Assembly (NCBI RefSeq): GCF_036014115.1
Contig: NZ_CP107913.1
Coordinates: 8,946,501 to 9,010,500, forward strand
From: Streptomyces sp. NBC_00448
Lineage (GTDB): Bacteria > Actinomycetota > Actinomycetes > Streptomycetales > Streptomycetaceae
Length of the DNA stretch: 64,000 nt
Direction: 5' to 3'
This document shows, piece after piece, positions 51,448 to 60,328 of the stretch. Positions within the stretch are counted from its first letter, which is position 1. The number at the start of each line of letters is the position of its first letter. A program made the position numbers and the translations under genes. Under the pieces are notes generated by a model. The model saw nothing but the letters and a program-made list of their open reading frames with translations. It ran no database searches and had not been told where the DNA came from.

Positions 51448-52860
51448 ATGGCACGCAAATGGTGGACGCTCGTGGCCGTCGTGGCCGGAGTGTTCATGCT
51501 CGTCCTGGACATCACCATCGTGAACGTGGCACTCCCCGACATCCGGGACGACTTCCACTCGTCGCTGTCGGATCTGCAATGGGTCATCGACGCCTACGCG
51601 TTGGCGCTGGCGGCTGGTCTGCTCACCGGCGGCTCGCTCGCGGACCTGTGGGGGCGGCGCCGGCTGTACGCGGTGGGCACCGCGGTCTTCACGATCGGCT
51701 CGCTGCTGTGCGGCCTGGCCACCGGCCCGCTGTTCCTGGCGCTGGCCCGGGCCGGCCAGGGCATAGGTGGCGCGGTGGTGTGGGCGACCTCGCTCGCACT
51801 GCTGAGCCAGGCGTTCCAGGGCCGTGAACGCGGCCTGGCGTTCGGGATCTACGGCGGGGTCCTCGGCATCGCGGTGGCGGTCGGACCGGTGCTCGGCGGC
51901 GCGCTCACCAGCGGGCTGAGCTGGCACTGGATCTTCTGGGTGAACGTGCCCATCGGCGTCGCGGTCGTCGCGATCACCCTGCTGAAGCTTGAGGAGTCCC
52001 GCAACCCGACCGCGGCCCGCCCGGACTGGACCGGCTTCGTCCTCTTCAGCGCCGGGCTCTCGCTCCTGCTCTACGGCCTGATCAACGCCGCCGACGGCTG
52101 GTCGCAGGCGAAGGTGTGGGGGACGCTGGTCGGTGCCGCGGTACTGCTGGCCGCCTTCCTGCTGCTGGAGCGGCGGGCCGCGCACCCGATGCTGGACCTG
52201 TCGCTGTTCCGCAAGCCCACCTTCAACGGCGGGCTGGTGGCCGCGTTCGGGCTCAACGCCTCGATCTACGCGCTCATCACCTACCTGGTGCTCTACCTCC
52301 AGCAGGACCTGCACTTCAGCCCCGCCCAGGCGGGCCTGCGGCTGCTCGCGCTGACCGGGGCGATGTTCGTGGCGTCCACGACCGCCGGTCGGCTCAGCTC
52401 CGCGGTCCCGGTACGGCTGATGATCAGCGTCGGCTTCGTGCTCATCGCCGTCGGCATCGCGCTGATGACCGGGGTGAAGGACTCCTCGACGTGGACGCAC
52501 CTGCTGGCGGGGATGATCGTCTCCGGCGCGGGCGCGGGCATGGTCACCGTGCCGCTGGCCTCCACGGCCGTCGGTGTGGTCGCCCCGGCCCAGGCGGGTG
52601 TGGCGTCGGGGGTGAACGCCACCGCCCGGCAGGTCGGGCTGGCCACCGCGATCGCGGTGCTCGGCACCGTGTTCACCACCCGCAGCGAGCACCACGGCTT
52701 CGCCAGCGGGCTCAACCTGATCCTGTGGATCGGCGCGGTCGTGGCGCTGGTGTCGGCGGTGCTCAGCGCCCTGCTGATCCGGCAGAAGGACTTCGTGCCG
52801 CCGCCCGTCCGCCCGGCCCCGGCCGACACCGCCGCACAGCCCGAGGCCGCCGGGGCCTGA
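51448..52860 (+). CDS. MFS exporter of the DHA2 (EmrB/QacA) type
   Basis: A 470-residue membrane transporter with about 14 hydrophobic helices. DHA2 hallmarks are present: LDITIVNVALPDIRDDF in helix 1, the motif A-like GGSLADLWGRRRLY after helix 2, and motif C-like GGVLGIAVAVGPVLGGALTSGLSWHWIFWVNVPIG in helices 5-6. It exports drugs or metabolites by proton exchange. It follows the LLM-rhodanese operon by 198 bases and may remove a toxic product or intermediate, though it may also have its own promoter. Confidence 0.9.
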   Translation: MARKWWTLVAVVAGVFMLVLDITIVNVALPDIRDDFHSSLSDLQWVIDAYALALAAGLLTGGSLADLWGRRRLYAVGTAVFTIGSLLCGLATGPLFLALARAGQGIGGAVVWATSLALLSQAFQGRERGLAFGIYGGVLGIAVAVGPVLGGALTSGLSWHWIFWVNVPIGVAVVAITLLKLEESRNPTAARPDWTGFVLFSAGLSLLLYGLINAADGWSQAKVWGTLVGAAVLLAAFLLLERRAAHPMLDLSLFRKPTFNGGLVAAFGLNASIYALITYLVLYLQQDLHFSPAQAGLRLLALTGAMFVASTTAGRLSSAVPVRLMISVGFVLIAVGIALMTGVKDSSTWTHLLAGMIVSGAGAGMVTVPLASTAVGVVAPAQAGVASGVNATARQVGLATAIAVLGTVFTTRSEHHGFASGLNLILWIGAVVALVSAVLSALLIRQKDFVPPPVRPAPADTAAQPEAAGA

Positions 52861-52968
52861 CGACACCGCGACCGGGAGCGGAACCGGCGCCCGACCGGCG
52901 CGCGTACGGCGTGCGTACGGCGTCCACCTGGCGTCCCGGGCGGCTCCCGAGTGGCGGCTGACAGCGCA

Positions 52969-53012
52969 AAGGGCCCTGGGGCCACGGATGTTCCCGTGGA
53001 CCCAGGGCCCTT
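52969..53012. terminator. Bidirectional terminator between MFS and ABC genes
   Basis: Arms 52969-52980 and 53001-53012 pair perfectly over 12 bases. An inner stem CCACGG/CCGTGG (52982-52987, 52994-52999) extends it to a long hairpin with a 6-base loop. A-rich and T-rich ends flank it. It lies where the exporter and the ABC ATPase gene converge. Confidence 0.85.
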
Positions 53013-53071
53013 GAGGTGTGCGGTCGAAGCCGAAGGCGCGGCCTCGGCCGCTGCCGTGTCCTCGCCCGGGG

Positions 53072-54955
53072 TCAGACGGAACCGGCGGGCCGGGACGCCG
53101 CGGTCGCCGGTGGTTCGGCGTCAGCCGGTGACGCGGCGGCGGGCGCCGCTGCCGCCAGCAGCGTGCGGGTGTAGGCGTGCGAGGGCGCGGCGAAGACGGC
53201 GTCCACCGGCCCGCTCTCCACCACCTGCCCGTCCTTCATCACCACGACCCGGTCGCTGACGTGATGGACCACGCCGAGGTCGTGCGAGATGAACAGCAGC
53301 GCCACCCCGAGGTCGTGCTGGATGTCGGCGAGCAGATCGAGGATCTGCGCCTGCACCGACACGTCGAGTGCCGAGACCGGCTCGTCGCAGACCACCACGT
53401 CGGGCGCGGTGGCCAGCGCGCGGGCGATGGCCACGCGCTGGCGCTGCCCGCCGGACAGTTCGGCGGGGCGGCGTTGCAGCACCGCGGCGGGCAGCCCCAC
53501 CCGGTCCAGCAACTCCGCGGCCTGCGTGCGGCGTTCGGCGCGGCCGCGCACCCCGGCCCGGGCCACGGCCTCGCCGACCACCCGCTCCACGCTGTAGCGG
53601 GGGTCGAACGAGCCCAGCGGGTCCTGCTGCACCGCCTGGATACGGGGACGCGCGGCGCGGCGCTCCCGCTCCGGCACCCCGCTCCACGGCCGCCCGTCGA
53701 ACCGCACCTGCCCGGTGTCGGGCGGCAGCAGGCCGAGGATGATCCTCGCGACGGTGGTCTTGCCCGAGCCGGACTCGCCGACCACGCCGACCGCCTCGCC
53801 CGCGCCCAGGCGGAGCGAGACCTCGCGCACCGCGTGGTGCACCGAGCCGTCCGGGCCGCGGAAGCCCTTCGACACCGCGTCGACCTCCAGCAGCGGCGCC
53901 CGCTCCGCGAGGTCCTCCGCGCGCCCGGCCGCGCCCGGCGGCCTGCGGTCGCGCACCGCGCTTCGCGCCACGGCCGGCGCCCGCACCGGCGCGCGTACCG
54001 GTGTTCGCTCCGACTCCGGCCCGTCCAGCGGGTGGTGGCAGACCGCGGTGTCCGCGCCGGAGACGACCGGCAGCAGGGTGCGGCAGGTCTCGTCGGCGGC
54101 CGCGCACCGGTGGGCGTAGGGGCAGCCGTCCGGGCCGGCGTGCGGTCTCGGCGCCGCGGGCACCGAGAGCCGGGTGCCCTTGGCGTGCAGGGCCGGCACC
54201 GCGTCCAGCAGCGCCCGGGTGTACGGATGGCGCGGCCGTTCCAGCACCCGCCGGCCGGTGCCCGTCTCGACGATCCGCCCGCCGTACATCACCGCCACCC
54301 GGTCGGCGAGCCGGGCCACCACGGACAGGTCGTGACTGATCAGCAGCAGCGCCGTGCCCTCGCGGCGCAGCCGGTCGAGCAGGTCGAGGATCTGTGCCTG
54401 CACGGACACGTCGAGGGCGGTGGTGGGCTCGTCGGCGATGAGCAGGTCGGGGCCCGCGGCGATGGCCGAGGCGATCAGGGCGCGCTGCCGCAGCCCGCCG
54501 GAGAGCTGGTGGGGGTACTGCGCGGCGCGGCGCCCGGGTTCGGGCACGCCGACATCGGCGAGGAGTTCCTGCACCCGCTCGGCGCGGTCCTGGCGGGCCG
54601 CCACGCCGTGCACGCGCAGCGGCTCCGCGATCTCGGCGCCGACGGTGCGCAGCGGGTCGAGCGAGGACAGGGCGTCCTGGAGGACCAGGCCGACCCGGCG
54701 CCCGCGCAGCCGCCGCCACTGCGGCTCGCGCAGCCGGGTGAGGTCGTGGCCGTCGAACGACAGCGTCCCGGCGCGTACTCGCGCACCCTCTCCCGCGAGC
54801 CCGACCAGGGCGCGGGCGGTGACGCTCTTGCCGGAGCCGGACTCGCCCACCACGGCGAGGCATTCGCCGGCGTCGAGGGTGAAGGAGACCTCCCGTACGG
54901 CGCGCAGCGCGCCGAAGGACACGTCGAGGCCGTCGACGGTGAGCAGGGGCGTCAT
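53072..54955 (-). CDS. Fused dual ATPase of a peptide/nickel-type ABC importer
   Basis: A 627-residue protein with two ABC ATPase domains joined by a Pro/Ala/Arg-rich linker (about residues 325-380). Each domain has Walker A (GESGSGKSVTAR, GESGSGKTTVAR), signature (LSGGLRQRALIA, LSGGQRQRVAIA), and Walker B (LLIADEPTTALD, VVCDEPVSALD). The first carries the Dpp/Opp C-terminal Cys motif (CPYAHRCAAADETCRT...AVCHHP). This equals DppD plus DppF in one chain. It powers the two permeases encoded upstream; its start overlaps the permease stop. Confidence 0.93.
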   Translation of the reverse strand: MTPLLTVDGLDVSFGALRAVREVSFTLDAGECLAVVGESGSGKSVTARALVGLAGEGARVRAGTLSFDGHDLTRLREPQWRRLRGRRVGLVLQDALSSLDPLRTVGAEIAEPLRVHGVAARQDRAERVQELLADVGVPEPGRRAAQYPHQLSGGLRQRALIASAIAAGPDLLIADEPTTALDVSVQAQILDLLDRLRREGTALLLISHDLSVVARLADRVAVMYGGRIVETGTGRRVLERPRHPYTRALLDAVPALHAKGTRLSVPAAPRPHAGPDGCPYAHRCAAADETCRTLLPVVSGADTAVCHHPLDGPESERTPVRAPVRAPAVARSAVRDRRPPGAAGRAEDLAERAPLLEVDAVSKGFRGPDGSVHHAVREVSLRLGAGEAVGVVGESGSGKTTVARIILGLLPPDTGQVRFDGRPWSGVPERERRAARPRIQAVQQDPLGSFDPRYSVERVVGEAVARAGVRGRAERRTQAAELLDRVGLPAAVLQRRPAELSGGQRQRVAIARALATAPDVVVCDEPVSALDVSVQAQILDLLADIQHDLGVALLFISHDLGVVHHVSDRVVVMKDGQVVESGPVDAVFAAPSHAYTRTLLAAAAPAAASPADAEPPATAASRPAGSV

Positions 54956-55836
54956 CGGCCGGTCCTCCGGGTGAAGCGGGCCTGGGCCTGGCGGCCCACG
55001 ATGTTGACCACCAGCGCGGTCGCGGTGATGGCGGCGCCGGGGAAGATGCCCAGCCACCAGGCGGTCTGCAGGAAGTCGCGGCCCTGGTCGAGCATCGCCC
55101 CCCACTCCGCGGTGGGCGGCTGCGGTCCCAGGCCCAGGAAGCTCAGCCCGGAGGCGGCGATGAGCGAGGAGCCGAAGCCGACGGTGGCCAGGACCAGCAG
55201 CGGGCCGAGCGCGTTGGGCACGACATGCCGCCACACCAGGACCGGCCGGGACAGGCCCAGGGTGGTGGCGGCCTCGACGTAGCCGGAGCGGCGCACGACC
55301 AGGGTCTCGGCGCGGACGATCCGGGCGTAACCGGGGGCGAACGCGGCCGCGATGGCGATCGCGACGTTCACGGTGCCGCTGCCGAGGACGGCGACCGCCA
55401 GCAGGGCGAGCAGGATCGGCGGAAGGGCGAGCAGCACGTCGGCGACCCGCATGAGGACCTGGTCGGCCACCCGCCCGCCGAGCCCGGCGGCAAGGCCGAG
55501 GGCGGCGCCGGCCAGCACGGACAGCGCGGTGGCGCCCGCGCCGAGCAGCAGGGACAGCCGGGTGCCGTAGACGACCCGGGTGTAGAGGTCGCGGCCGAGT
55601 TGGTCGGTGCCGAACCAGTGGCCGGAGCCGGGCGGCCGCAGCGCCTGGAGCGGGTCGGTGGTGTCGGGCGCGTTCCCGGTGAACAGGCCGGGCGCCGCGG
55701 CGGCCACCACCAGCAGGGCGAGGAAGAGCACGGCCGCGCCGAGCAGCAGGGTACGGGGGCGCGGTCGGCGCCCGGCGCGGGCCGCGGGCGCGGCCGGCGG
55801 ATGCGGAGCGGACTCCAGGGTGGGGAGCACGGTCAC
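54952..55836 (-). CDS. Peptide/nickel-type ABC permease (DppC-like)
   Basis: A 294-residue permease with a basic, Pro-rich N-terminus and about six transmembrane helices. Hallmarks are GHWFGTDQLGRDLYTRVVYGTRLSLLLG and the EAA loop YVEAATTLGLSRPVLVWRHVVPNALGPLLV. GTG 55836 overlaps the stop of the preceding permease (GTGA). It pairs with the DppB-like subunit. Confidence 0.92.
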   Translation of the reverse strand: MTVLPTLESAPHPPAAPAARAGRRPRPRTLLLGAAVLFLALLVVAAAAPGLFTGNAPDTTDPLQALRPPGSGHWFGTDQLGRDLYTRVVYGTRLSLLLGAGATALSVLAGAALGLAAGLGGRVADQVLMRVADVLLALPPILLALLAVAVLGSGTVNVAIAIAAAFAPGYARIVRAETLVVRRSGYVEAATTLGLSRPVLVWRHVVPNALGPLLVLATVGFGSSLIAASGLSFLGLGPQPPTAEWGAMLDQGRDFLQTAWWLGIFPGAAITATALVVNIVGRQAQARFTRRTGR

Positions 55837-56783
55837 GGTGTCACCTGGTCCGTCCTGAGGCGGGGGTCGATGACCAGGTAGAGCAGGTCCACCAGGGTCG
55901 AGAGCACGACGAACACCAGGGCGGACAGCAGCACCAGACCGATCGCCAGGGGCATGTCCTTGTTGGTGGTCGCCTGGAGGATGAGGGCGCCGATGCCGGG
56001 CCGGCCGAACACCGTCTCGACCAGCACCGCGCCGCCCAGCAGCGAACCGGCCAGCCAGCCGGTCAGGGTGATCAGCGGCAGCGCCGCGTGCCGCAGCGCG
56101 TGGCGCAGCCGCACCGCGGTGGTGCTCAGCCCCCGGGAGCGCGCGGTCACCGCGAACGGCTCGTGCAGCGCGGTCTCCAGCCCCTCGCGCAGCACCTGGG
56201 CCAGCACGCCGGTCATGGGCAGCGCCAGGGTCAGCGCGGGCAGCACCAGCGCGGTGCCGTTCTGCGCGCCGGCCACCGGGAACAGCTGCCAGTGGAAGGA
56301 GAACACGGTGAGCAGCAGGATGCCGGTCCAGTACGACGGGCTGGAGACGGTGAGCAGTTCCAGCAGTGACGCGGCGCCGCGCAGCACCGGGCGCCGTCCG
56401 GCGGTGGCGGTGGCGCTGAGCACGGCCAGCAGCAGGGCCACCGCCAGCGCGGCCAGGGCCAGTTGCGCGGTGGGGGCGAGCTGGCCGCTGATGAGCGAGC
56501 TGACCGGCCGCTGCACCTGGTAGGACTCCCCGAGGTCCCCGCGCAGCAGGTGGCTCAGGTAGTGCAGGTACTGCTGCCACACCGGTTCGCCCAGGCCGTA
56601 CTGGGCGCGGATGCGGTCGCGGACCTCCGGCGAGGCGGAGCTGAACGGGCCGAGCATGGTGGTCACCGGGTCACCGGGGATGAGTTGCAGGGCGGCGAAC
56701 GCGACCGTGGCGGCGCCCAGGAGCACCGCCACGGCCGCCGCCACCCGCCGGGCGACCGCCCGGAGCAGGTGTGTCGCCTTCAC
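55833..56783 (-). CDS. Peptide/nickel-type ABC permease (DppB-like)
   Basis: A 316-residue permease starting with GTG at 56783. It carries the DppB pattern LIPGDPVTTMLGPFSSASPEVRDRIRAQYGLGEPVWQQYLHYLSHLLRGDLGESY. The conserved cytoplasmic loop is VLREGLETALHEPFAVTARSRGLSTTAVRLRHALRHAALPLITL. Six transmembrane helices are expected. It starts immediately after the solute-binding gene ends (1 base), so the two are coupled. Confidence 0.92.
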   Translation of the reverse strand: MKATHLLRAVARRVAAAVAVLLGAATVAFAALQLIPGDPVTTMLGPFSSASPEVRDRIRAQYGLGEPVWQQYLHYLSHLLRGDLGESYQVQRPVSSLISGQLAPTAQLALAALAVALLLAVLSATATAGRRPVLRGAASLLELLTVSSPSYWTGILLLTVFSFHWQLFPVAGAQNGTALVLPALTLALPMTGVLAQVLREGLETALHEPFAVTARSRGLSTTAVRLRHALRHAALPLITLTGWLAGSLLGGAVLVETVFGRPGIGALILQATTNKDMPLAIGLVLLSALVFVVLSTLVDLLYLVIDPRLRTDQVTP

Positions 56784-56784
56784 G

Positions 56785-58440
56785 TCACTTCCCGAGCCAG
56801 GCGTCGTGGAACTCCAGCCAGGTGTTGGCGTCGGCGGCGATGCCGTGCACGTGGCTGGAGGCGCCGTACACCGAGGAGACGACGTACATCGGCACCACCA
56901 GGGAGAGGTCGACGGCGCGCTTCTGGACCTGGGTGTAGTACCTGGCCCGGCCGGCCGGGTCGAGGGTGGTCTGGCCCTGCTCGGTCCACCTGTCGAGGTC
57001 GGCGTCCTTGATGAAGGTGCCGTTGGCGCCGCCCTTCGCGGGGGTCTCGGCGCTGTTGAAGTACAGCCGCAGCACGTCCGGGTCGGCCCGGGACCAGCTG
57101 TAGTCGGAGATGTCGTCCTTGCCGCCGAAGAGCTGCTTGACGAAGGTGCCGACGTCCTGCCGGGGCCGCTCCACCTGGATGCCGAGCTTCTTCAGGTCGG
57201 CCTGCACGGCCTGGCCGAGGATGTCGTGCTGCTGGCTGACGAGGTTCTGCGGCATCAGCGGCCAGACCAGGGACAGCCGCTTGCCGTTCTTGGTGCGGTA
57301 GCCCGCGGAGTCCCGCGTGCTCCAGCCGGCCTGGTCCAGCAGCTTCGCCGCCAGCGTCGGGTCGTACGGCCAGGTGCCGGTCAGCGAGGAGTCGTAGCCG
57401 AGGGTCGCCGGGGACAGCGGGCTCCAGGCGCGCTGGTAGGCGCCGAAGTACACGCTCTTGACGTCGGCGTCGACGTTGATGCCGCGCTGCACCGCCTGGC
57501 GGACGCGCTGGTCGGTGAAGGGTCCGCGGGAGGCGTTGAGGACCAGGTTGTACACGCCGCCGGGCGCCTGCTTGGAGATCACGGTGAGGCCGGCGCCGGG
57601 GGTGAGGGTCTTGACGTCGGTCGGCGGGATGGACTTGGCGACCTGGACCTGTCCGCTGCGCAGCGCTCCGACCCGGACCGAGTCCTGGCTGAGGAAGCGG
57701 TAGGTGAGCTTGTCGAGGTAGGCGGGGCCCTGGTGGGCGTCGGTGGACGGCGCCCACCGGTACTTGGGGTTCCGGGTCAGCACGGCGCTCTGGCCCTTGG
57801 TGTAGGAGGAGAACACGAACGGGCCGGTGCCCACGTCGGCGGGGCCGCCGGCGCCGAGCTTGGAGCCGTACTTGGCGATCGCGGCCGGCGAGTAGAAGCC
57901 GAGGTAGGGGGTGCTGGCCGCCTGCAGGAAGGGGGCGAACGCCTTGGAGAAGGTGACCTGGACGGTGTAGGGGTCGACGACCTTCGTCCCGGTGTAGGGG
58001 CCGAGCAGCCCGGCGGCGTACTGCGACTTGGTCGCCGGGTCCACGATCCGGTCGAAGTTGGCCTTGACCGCCTGGGCGTCGAACGGGGTGCCGTCGGTGA
58101 AGGTGACGTCCTTGCGCAGGTGGAAGGTGTAGGTGCGCAGGTCCTTGGCGACCGTCCAGGACGAGGCGAGCCAGGCGTGGAACTGCCCCTTGTCGTCCTG
58201 GTGGACGAGGGAGTCGAAGACGTTGCGCTGGATGGAGCCGGTGATGTCCTGCTGGCTGACGTCGATGTCCCAGGAGACCGGTTCGGTGTCCACCGCGTAG
58301 GTGAGGGAACCGCCGGAGACGGGTTTGCCGGCGGAGGAGGTGCTGCCGCCCGACCCCGAACCGGAGCCGCAGGCCGCGGCGAGGAGTACGGCGGCGGTGG
58401 CGACGGCGAGCGGGACGGGTCTGCGGCTGAGGCGGGACAT
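56785..58440 (-). CDS. Solute-binding lipoprotein of a peptide/nickel-type ABC importer (SBP_bac_5)
   Basis: A 551-residue binding protein. The signal ends in lipobox LLAAAC followed by a Gly/Ser linker. The mature domain shows SLTYAVDTEPVSWDIDVSQQD and FHLRKDVTFTDGTPFDAQAVKANFDRIVDP, the family-5 signature region. Family members bind peptides, nickel chelates, opines or other small solutes; which one cannot be read. It is the first gene of the importer unit and is preceded by a 187-base gap with repeats. Confidence 0.92.
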   Translation of the reverse strand: MSRLSRRPVPLAVATAAVLLAAACGSGSGSGGSTSSAGKPVSGGSLTYAVDTEPVSWDIDVSQQDITGSIQRNVFDSLVHQDDKGQFHAWLASSWTVAKDLRTYTFHLRKDVTFTDGTPFDAQAVKANFDRIVDPATKSQYAAGLLGPYTGTKVVDPYTVQVTFSKAFAPFLQAASTPYLGFYSPAAIAKYGSKLGAGGPADVGTGPFVFSSYTKGQSAVLTRNPKYRWAPSTDAHQGPAYLDKLTYRFLSQDSVRVGALRSGQVQVAKSIPPTDVKTLTPGAGLTVISKQAPGGVYNLVLNASRGPFTDQRVRQAVQRGINVDADVKSVYFGAYQRAWSPLSPATLGYDSSLTGTWPYDPTLAAKLLDQAGWSTRDSAGYRTKNGKRLSLVWPLMPQNLVSQQHDILGQAVQADLKKLGIQVERPRQDVGTFVKQLFGGKDDISDYSWSRADPDVLRLYFNSAETPAKGGANGTFIKDADLDRWTEQGQTTLDPAGRARYYTQVQKRAVDLSLVVPMYVVSSVYGASSHVHGIAADANTWLEFHDAWLGK

Positions 58441-58521
58441 GCGGGTCTCCCGGAGGTACCTGGTGGTGGCATGGCGGCGGCCGGACCGCGTGGCGCGGCC
58501 CGGCCGTCAGGGTGTGTCGGT

Positions 58522-58553
58522 GGTGCGGTGGTGCGGTGGTGCGGTGGTGCGGT
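58522..58553. repeat. 8-bp tandem repeat, four perfect copies
   Basis: GGTGCGGT occurs four times in direct succession in the 187-base gap upstream of the importer operon. A possible promoter location, but no boxes are clear. Confidence 0.85.
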
Positions 58554-58627
58554 CCGTGCCGGTCGTACGGGTGGTTGCCCTACGGCGGCGGGTGGCAGGT
58601 GGCGGGGTGGTTTGGGCGTCGGGGCGG

Positions 58628-59533
58628 TCAGCCCTTGGCGACGTTCTCGCGGACGGCCGGCACGACCTCCTCGGCCCACCGCCCGAGGGCGGTGTCGAGG
58701 GGGGCGTCGCCGGTGGGGAAGAGGATGAAGCCGGCGGCGCCGTGTTCCAGGACGGCGCCGGTGAGTTCGTCCGTCCACTGCCGCACCGAGCCGCCGACCC
58801 AGCGGCCGCTGTTGTCGCGGGTCCGGGCCAGGGGCGCCTCGGTGATCTGCCCCGGCAGGTTGAAGACGGTGGCGACGGCGGACGGATCGCGCCCGGCCTG
58901 CTCGGCGGCCCGGTCGACCAGCGGCCGGGAGGCGCGGTACCGCTCGCTCACCCAGTCCGAGGCGTGGCCGGGTATCCAGCCGTCGGCGAGCCGGCCGGTC
59001 ACGGCGAGCGACCGCTCGCCGAGCGAGCCGGTCCAGATCAGCGGCGCGGGCACGTCGGCCGGCTCGATCCCGTGGATCTCGTTGAACTCGCCGAGGAAGG
59101 TGACCGGTTCGCCCCCGCCGGACAGGGCGCGCACCAGCGTGATCGCCTCCTCCAGCGCGCGCACCGCCTGGCCGGGGCCGAGCCGGGGCCGGCCGAACCG
59201 CTCGATGTCGTCCCACAGCCCGCCGGCGCCGATTCCGAGCACGATCCGGCCCCCGGACAGGGCCGACAGGGAGGTGAGCGCGCGGGCGAGGACCGGCGCG
59301 GGCCGGCTGGGCAGGTTGGTCACGTTCGCCAGTCCGGCGATGCCCGAGGTGGCACCGAGGACGAAGCCCAACGTGGAGTACGCGTCCAGCCGGTGCCCGT
59401 AGTACGGATGGTCCGAGGTGGAGAAGAGGTCGAGGCCGGCCCGGTCGGCCTGCACGCCGAGCCGGACGATCTCGGCCGCCCGGGCGGTCTCGGTCCCCGG
59501 GGCGAATCCGAACAACGTGGTGTGCTGCGGCAT
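58628..59533 (-). CDS. Luciferase-like flavin-dependent oxidoreductase (third LLM gene)
   Basis: A 301-residue LLM enzyme: LFGFAPGTETARAAEIVRLGVQADRAGLDLFSTSDHPYYGHRLD at the N-terminus and LSALSGGRIVLGIGAGGLWDDIERFGRPRLGPGQAVRALEEAI. The SDHPY pattern and later EIHGIEPA are typical of F420- or FMN-dependent members. It lies 187 bases upstream of the ABC importer genes and 55 bases downstream of an ABM monooxygenase gene on the same strand, so it could belong to either the importer or the tailoring cluster. Confidence 0.88.
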   Translation of the reverse strand: MPQHTTLFGFAPGTETARAAEIVRLGVQADRAGLDLFSTSDHPYYGHRLDAYSTLGFVLGATSGIAGLANVTNLPSRPAPVLARALTSLSALSGGRIVLGIGAGGLWDDIERFGRPRLGPGQAVRALEEAITLVRALSGGGEPVTFLGEFNEIHGIEPADVPAPLIWTGSLGERSLAVTGRLADGWIPGHASDWVSERYRASRPLVDRAAEQAGRDPSAVATVFNLPGQITEAPLARTRDNSGRWVGGSVRQWTDELTGAVLEHGAAGFILFPTGDAPLDTALGRWAEEVVPAVRENVAKG

Positions 59534-59588
59534 CGGTGCGTTCTCCTCGTTCGTGGACGGGTGGTGCGGTGCTGCGGTGGCGCCCGGG

Positions 59589-60266
59589 TCAGCCGGCCGC
59601 CGACCGGTCGTGCACGACGGTGTACGTGTTGGCGTCGCGTGCGGTGATCAGCGAGCGGGCGTGCTCCCGGCCCCGCCGGACGCTGACCGGGCGGTCCTCC
59701 TCCGGCAGCCGGTGGAAGGCGTCGTACGCCTCCTTGCTCTCCCACTGGGCGTAGTTGACGACGGTGGTGCCGTCGAGGCCGCGCAGGATGGTGTGGGAGC
59801 GGTGCCCGGGCCGGGTACGGACCCACTCCTCCGGCTGGGCGAGGGTGTCGACCAGGTCCTTCTGGTTCTGCGGGTCGACGTCGAAGACGATGATCACCGT
59901 GTAGTCGTCGCGGCGGGTGGAGAACTCCACCTGCTCCAGGTCCGGGTGCAGCTGCGAGGCGACCACCTCGGTCTGCAACAGGCGGATGGAGGTGGCGAGT
60001 TCGTTGAAGAGCGGCACGGTGTGGTGCTTGAACCCCTCGCCGGCGTAGCGGGCCTGGAGGTCTTCGAGGCTGCGCCACTGGATGACGTTGGCGGTGCCGC
60101 GCTCGTCCCGGCCGGCGTGGAGGGTCGAGGAGATCCACCCGGGGTAGTCGGCGTGGTCGATGATGTCCCGCATCGCGTCGAGCAGCCGGTCCTGGCCCTG
60201 CTCGGTCTCGGTGCGGAAGAGGTTGAACACGGTCAGATAGCCGTCGTCGGGCGAGAGCAAAGGCAT
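59589..60266 (-). CDS. Two-domain antibiotic biosynthesis monooxygenase (ABM)
   Basis: A 225-residue protein made of two ferredoxin-like ABM domains. The first covers about residues 10-110 (TVFNLFRTETEQGQDRLLDAMRDIID...GWISSTLHAG), the second about 118-215 (YTVIIVFDVDPQNQKDLVDTL...GHRSHTILRGLDGTTVVNYAQWESKEAYDAF). Such proteins oxidise anthrone-type aromatic polyketides without a cofactor, or act as cyclase-like partners. GGAG lies 6 bases before the ATG. It sits 62 bases after the O-methyltransferase gene on the same strand. Confidence 0.85.
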   Translation of the reverse strand: MPLLSPDDGYLTVFNLFRTETEQGQDRLLDAMRDIIDHADYPGWISSTLHAGRDERGTANVIQWRSLEDLQARYAGEGFKHHTVPLFNELATSIRLLQTEVVASQLHPDLEQVEFSTRRDDYTVIIVFDVDPQNQKDLVDTLAQPEEWVRTRPGHRSHTILRGLDGTTVVNYAQWESKEAYDAFHRLPEEDRPVSVRRGREHARSLITARDANTYTVVHDRSAAG

Positions 60267-60328
60267 GGTGTCTCCGTGGGGTCGGGGCGCGGTCGGGCGC
60301 GGGAACGGGCTCCGGGGCGGGCCCGCGG

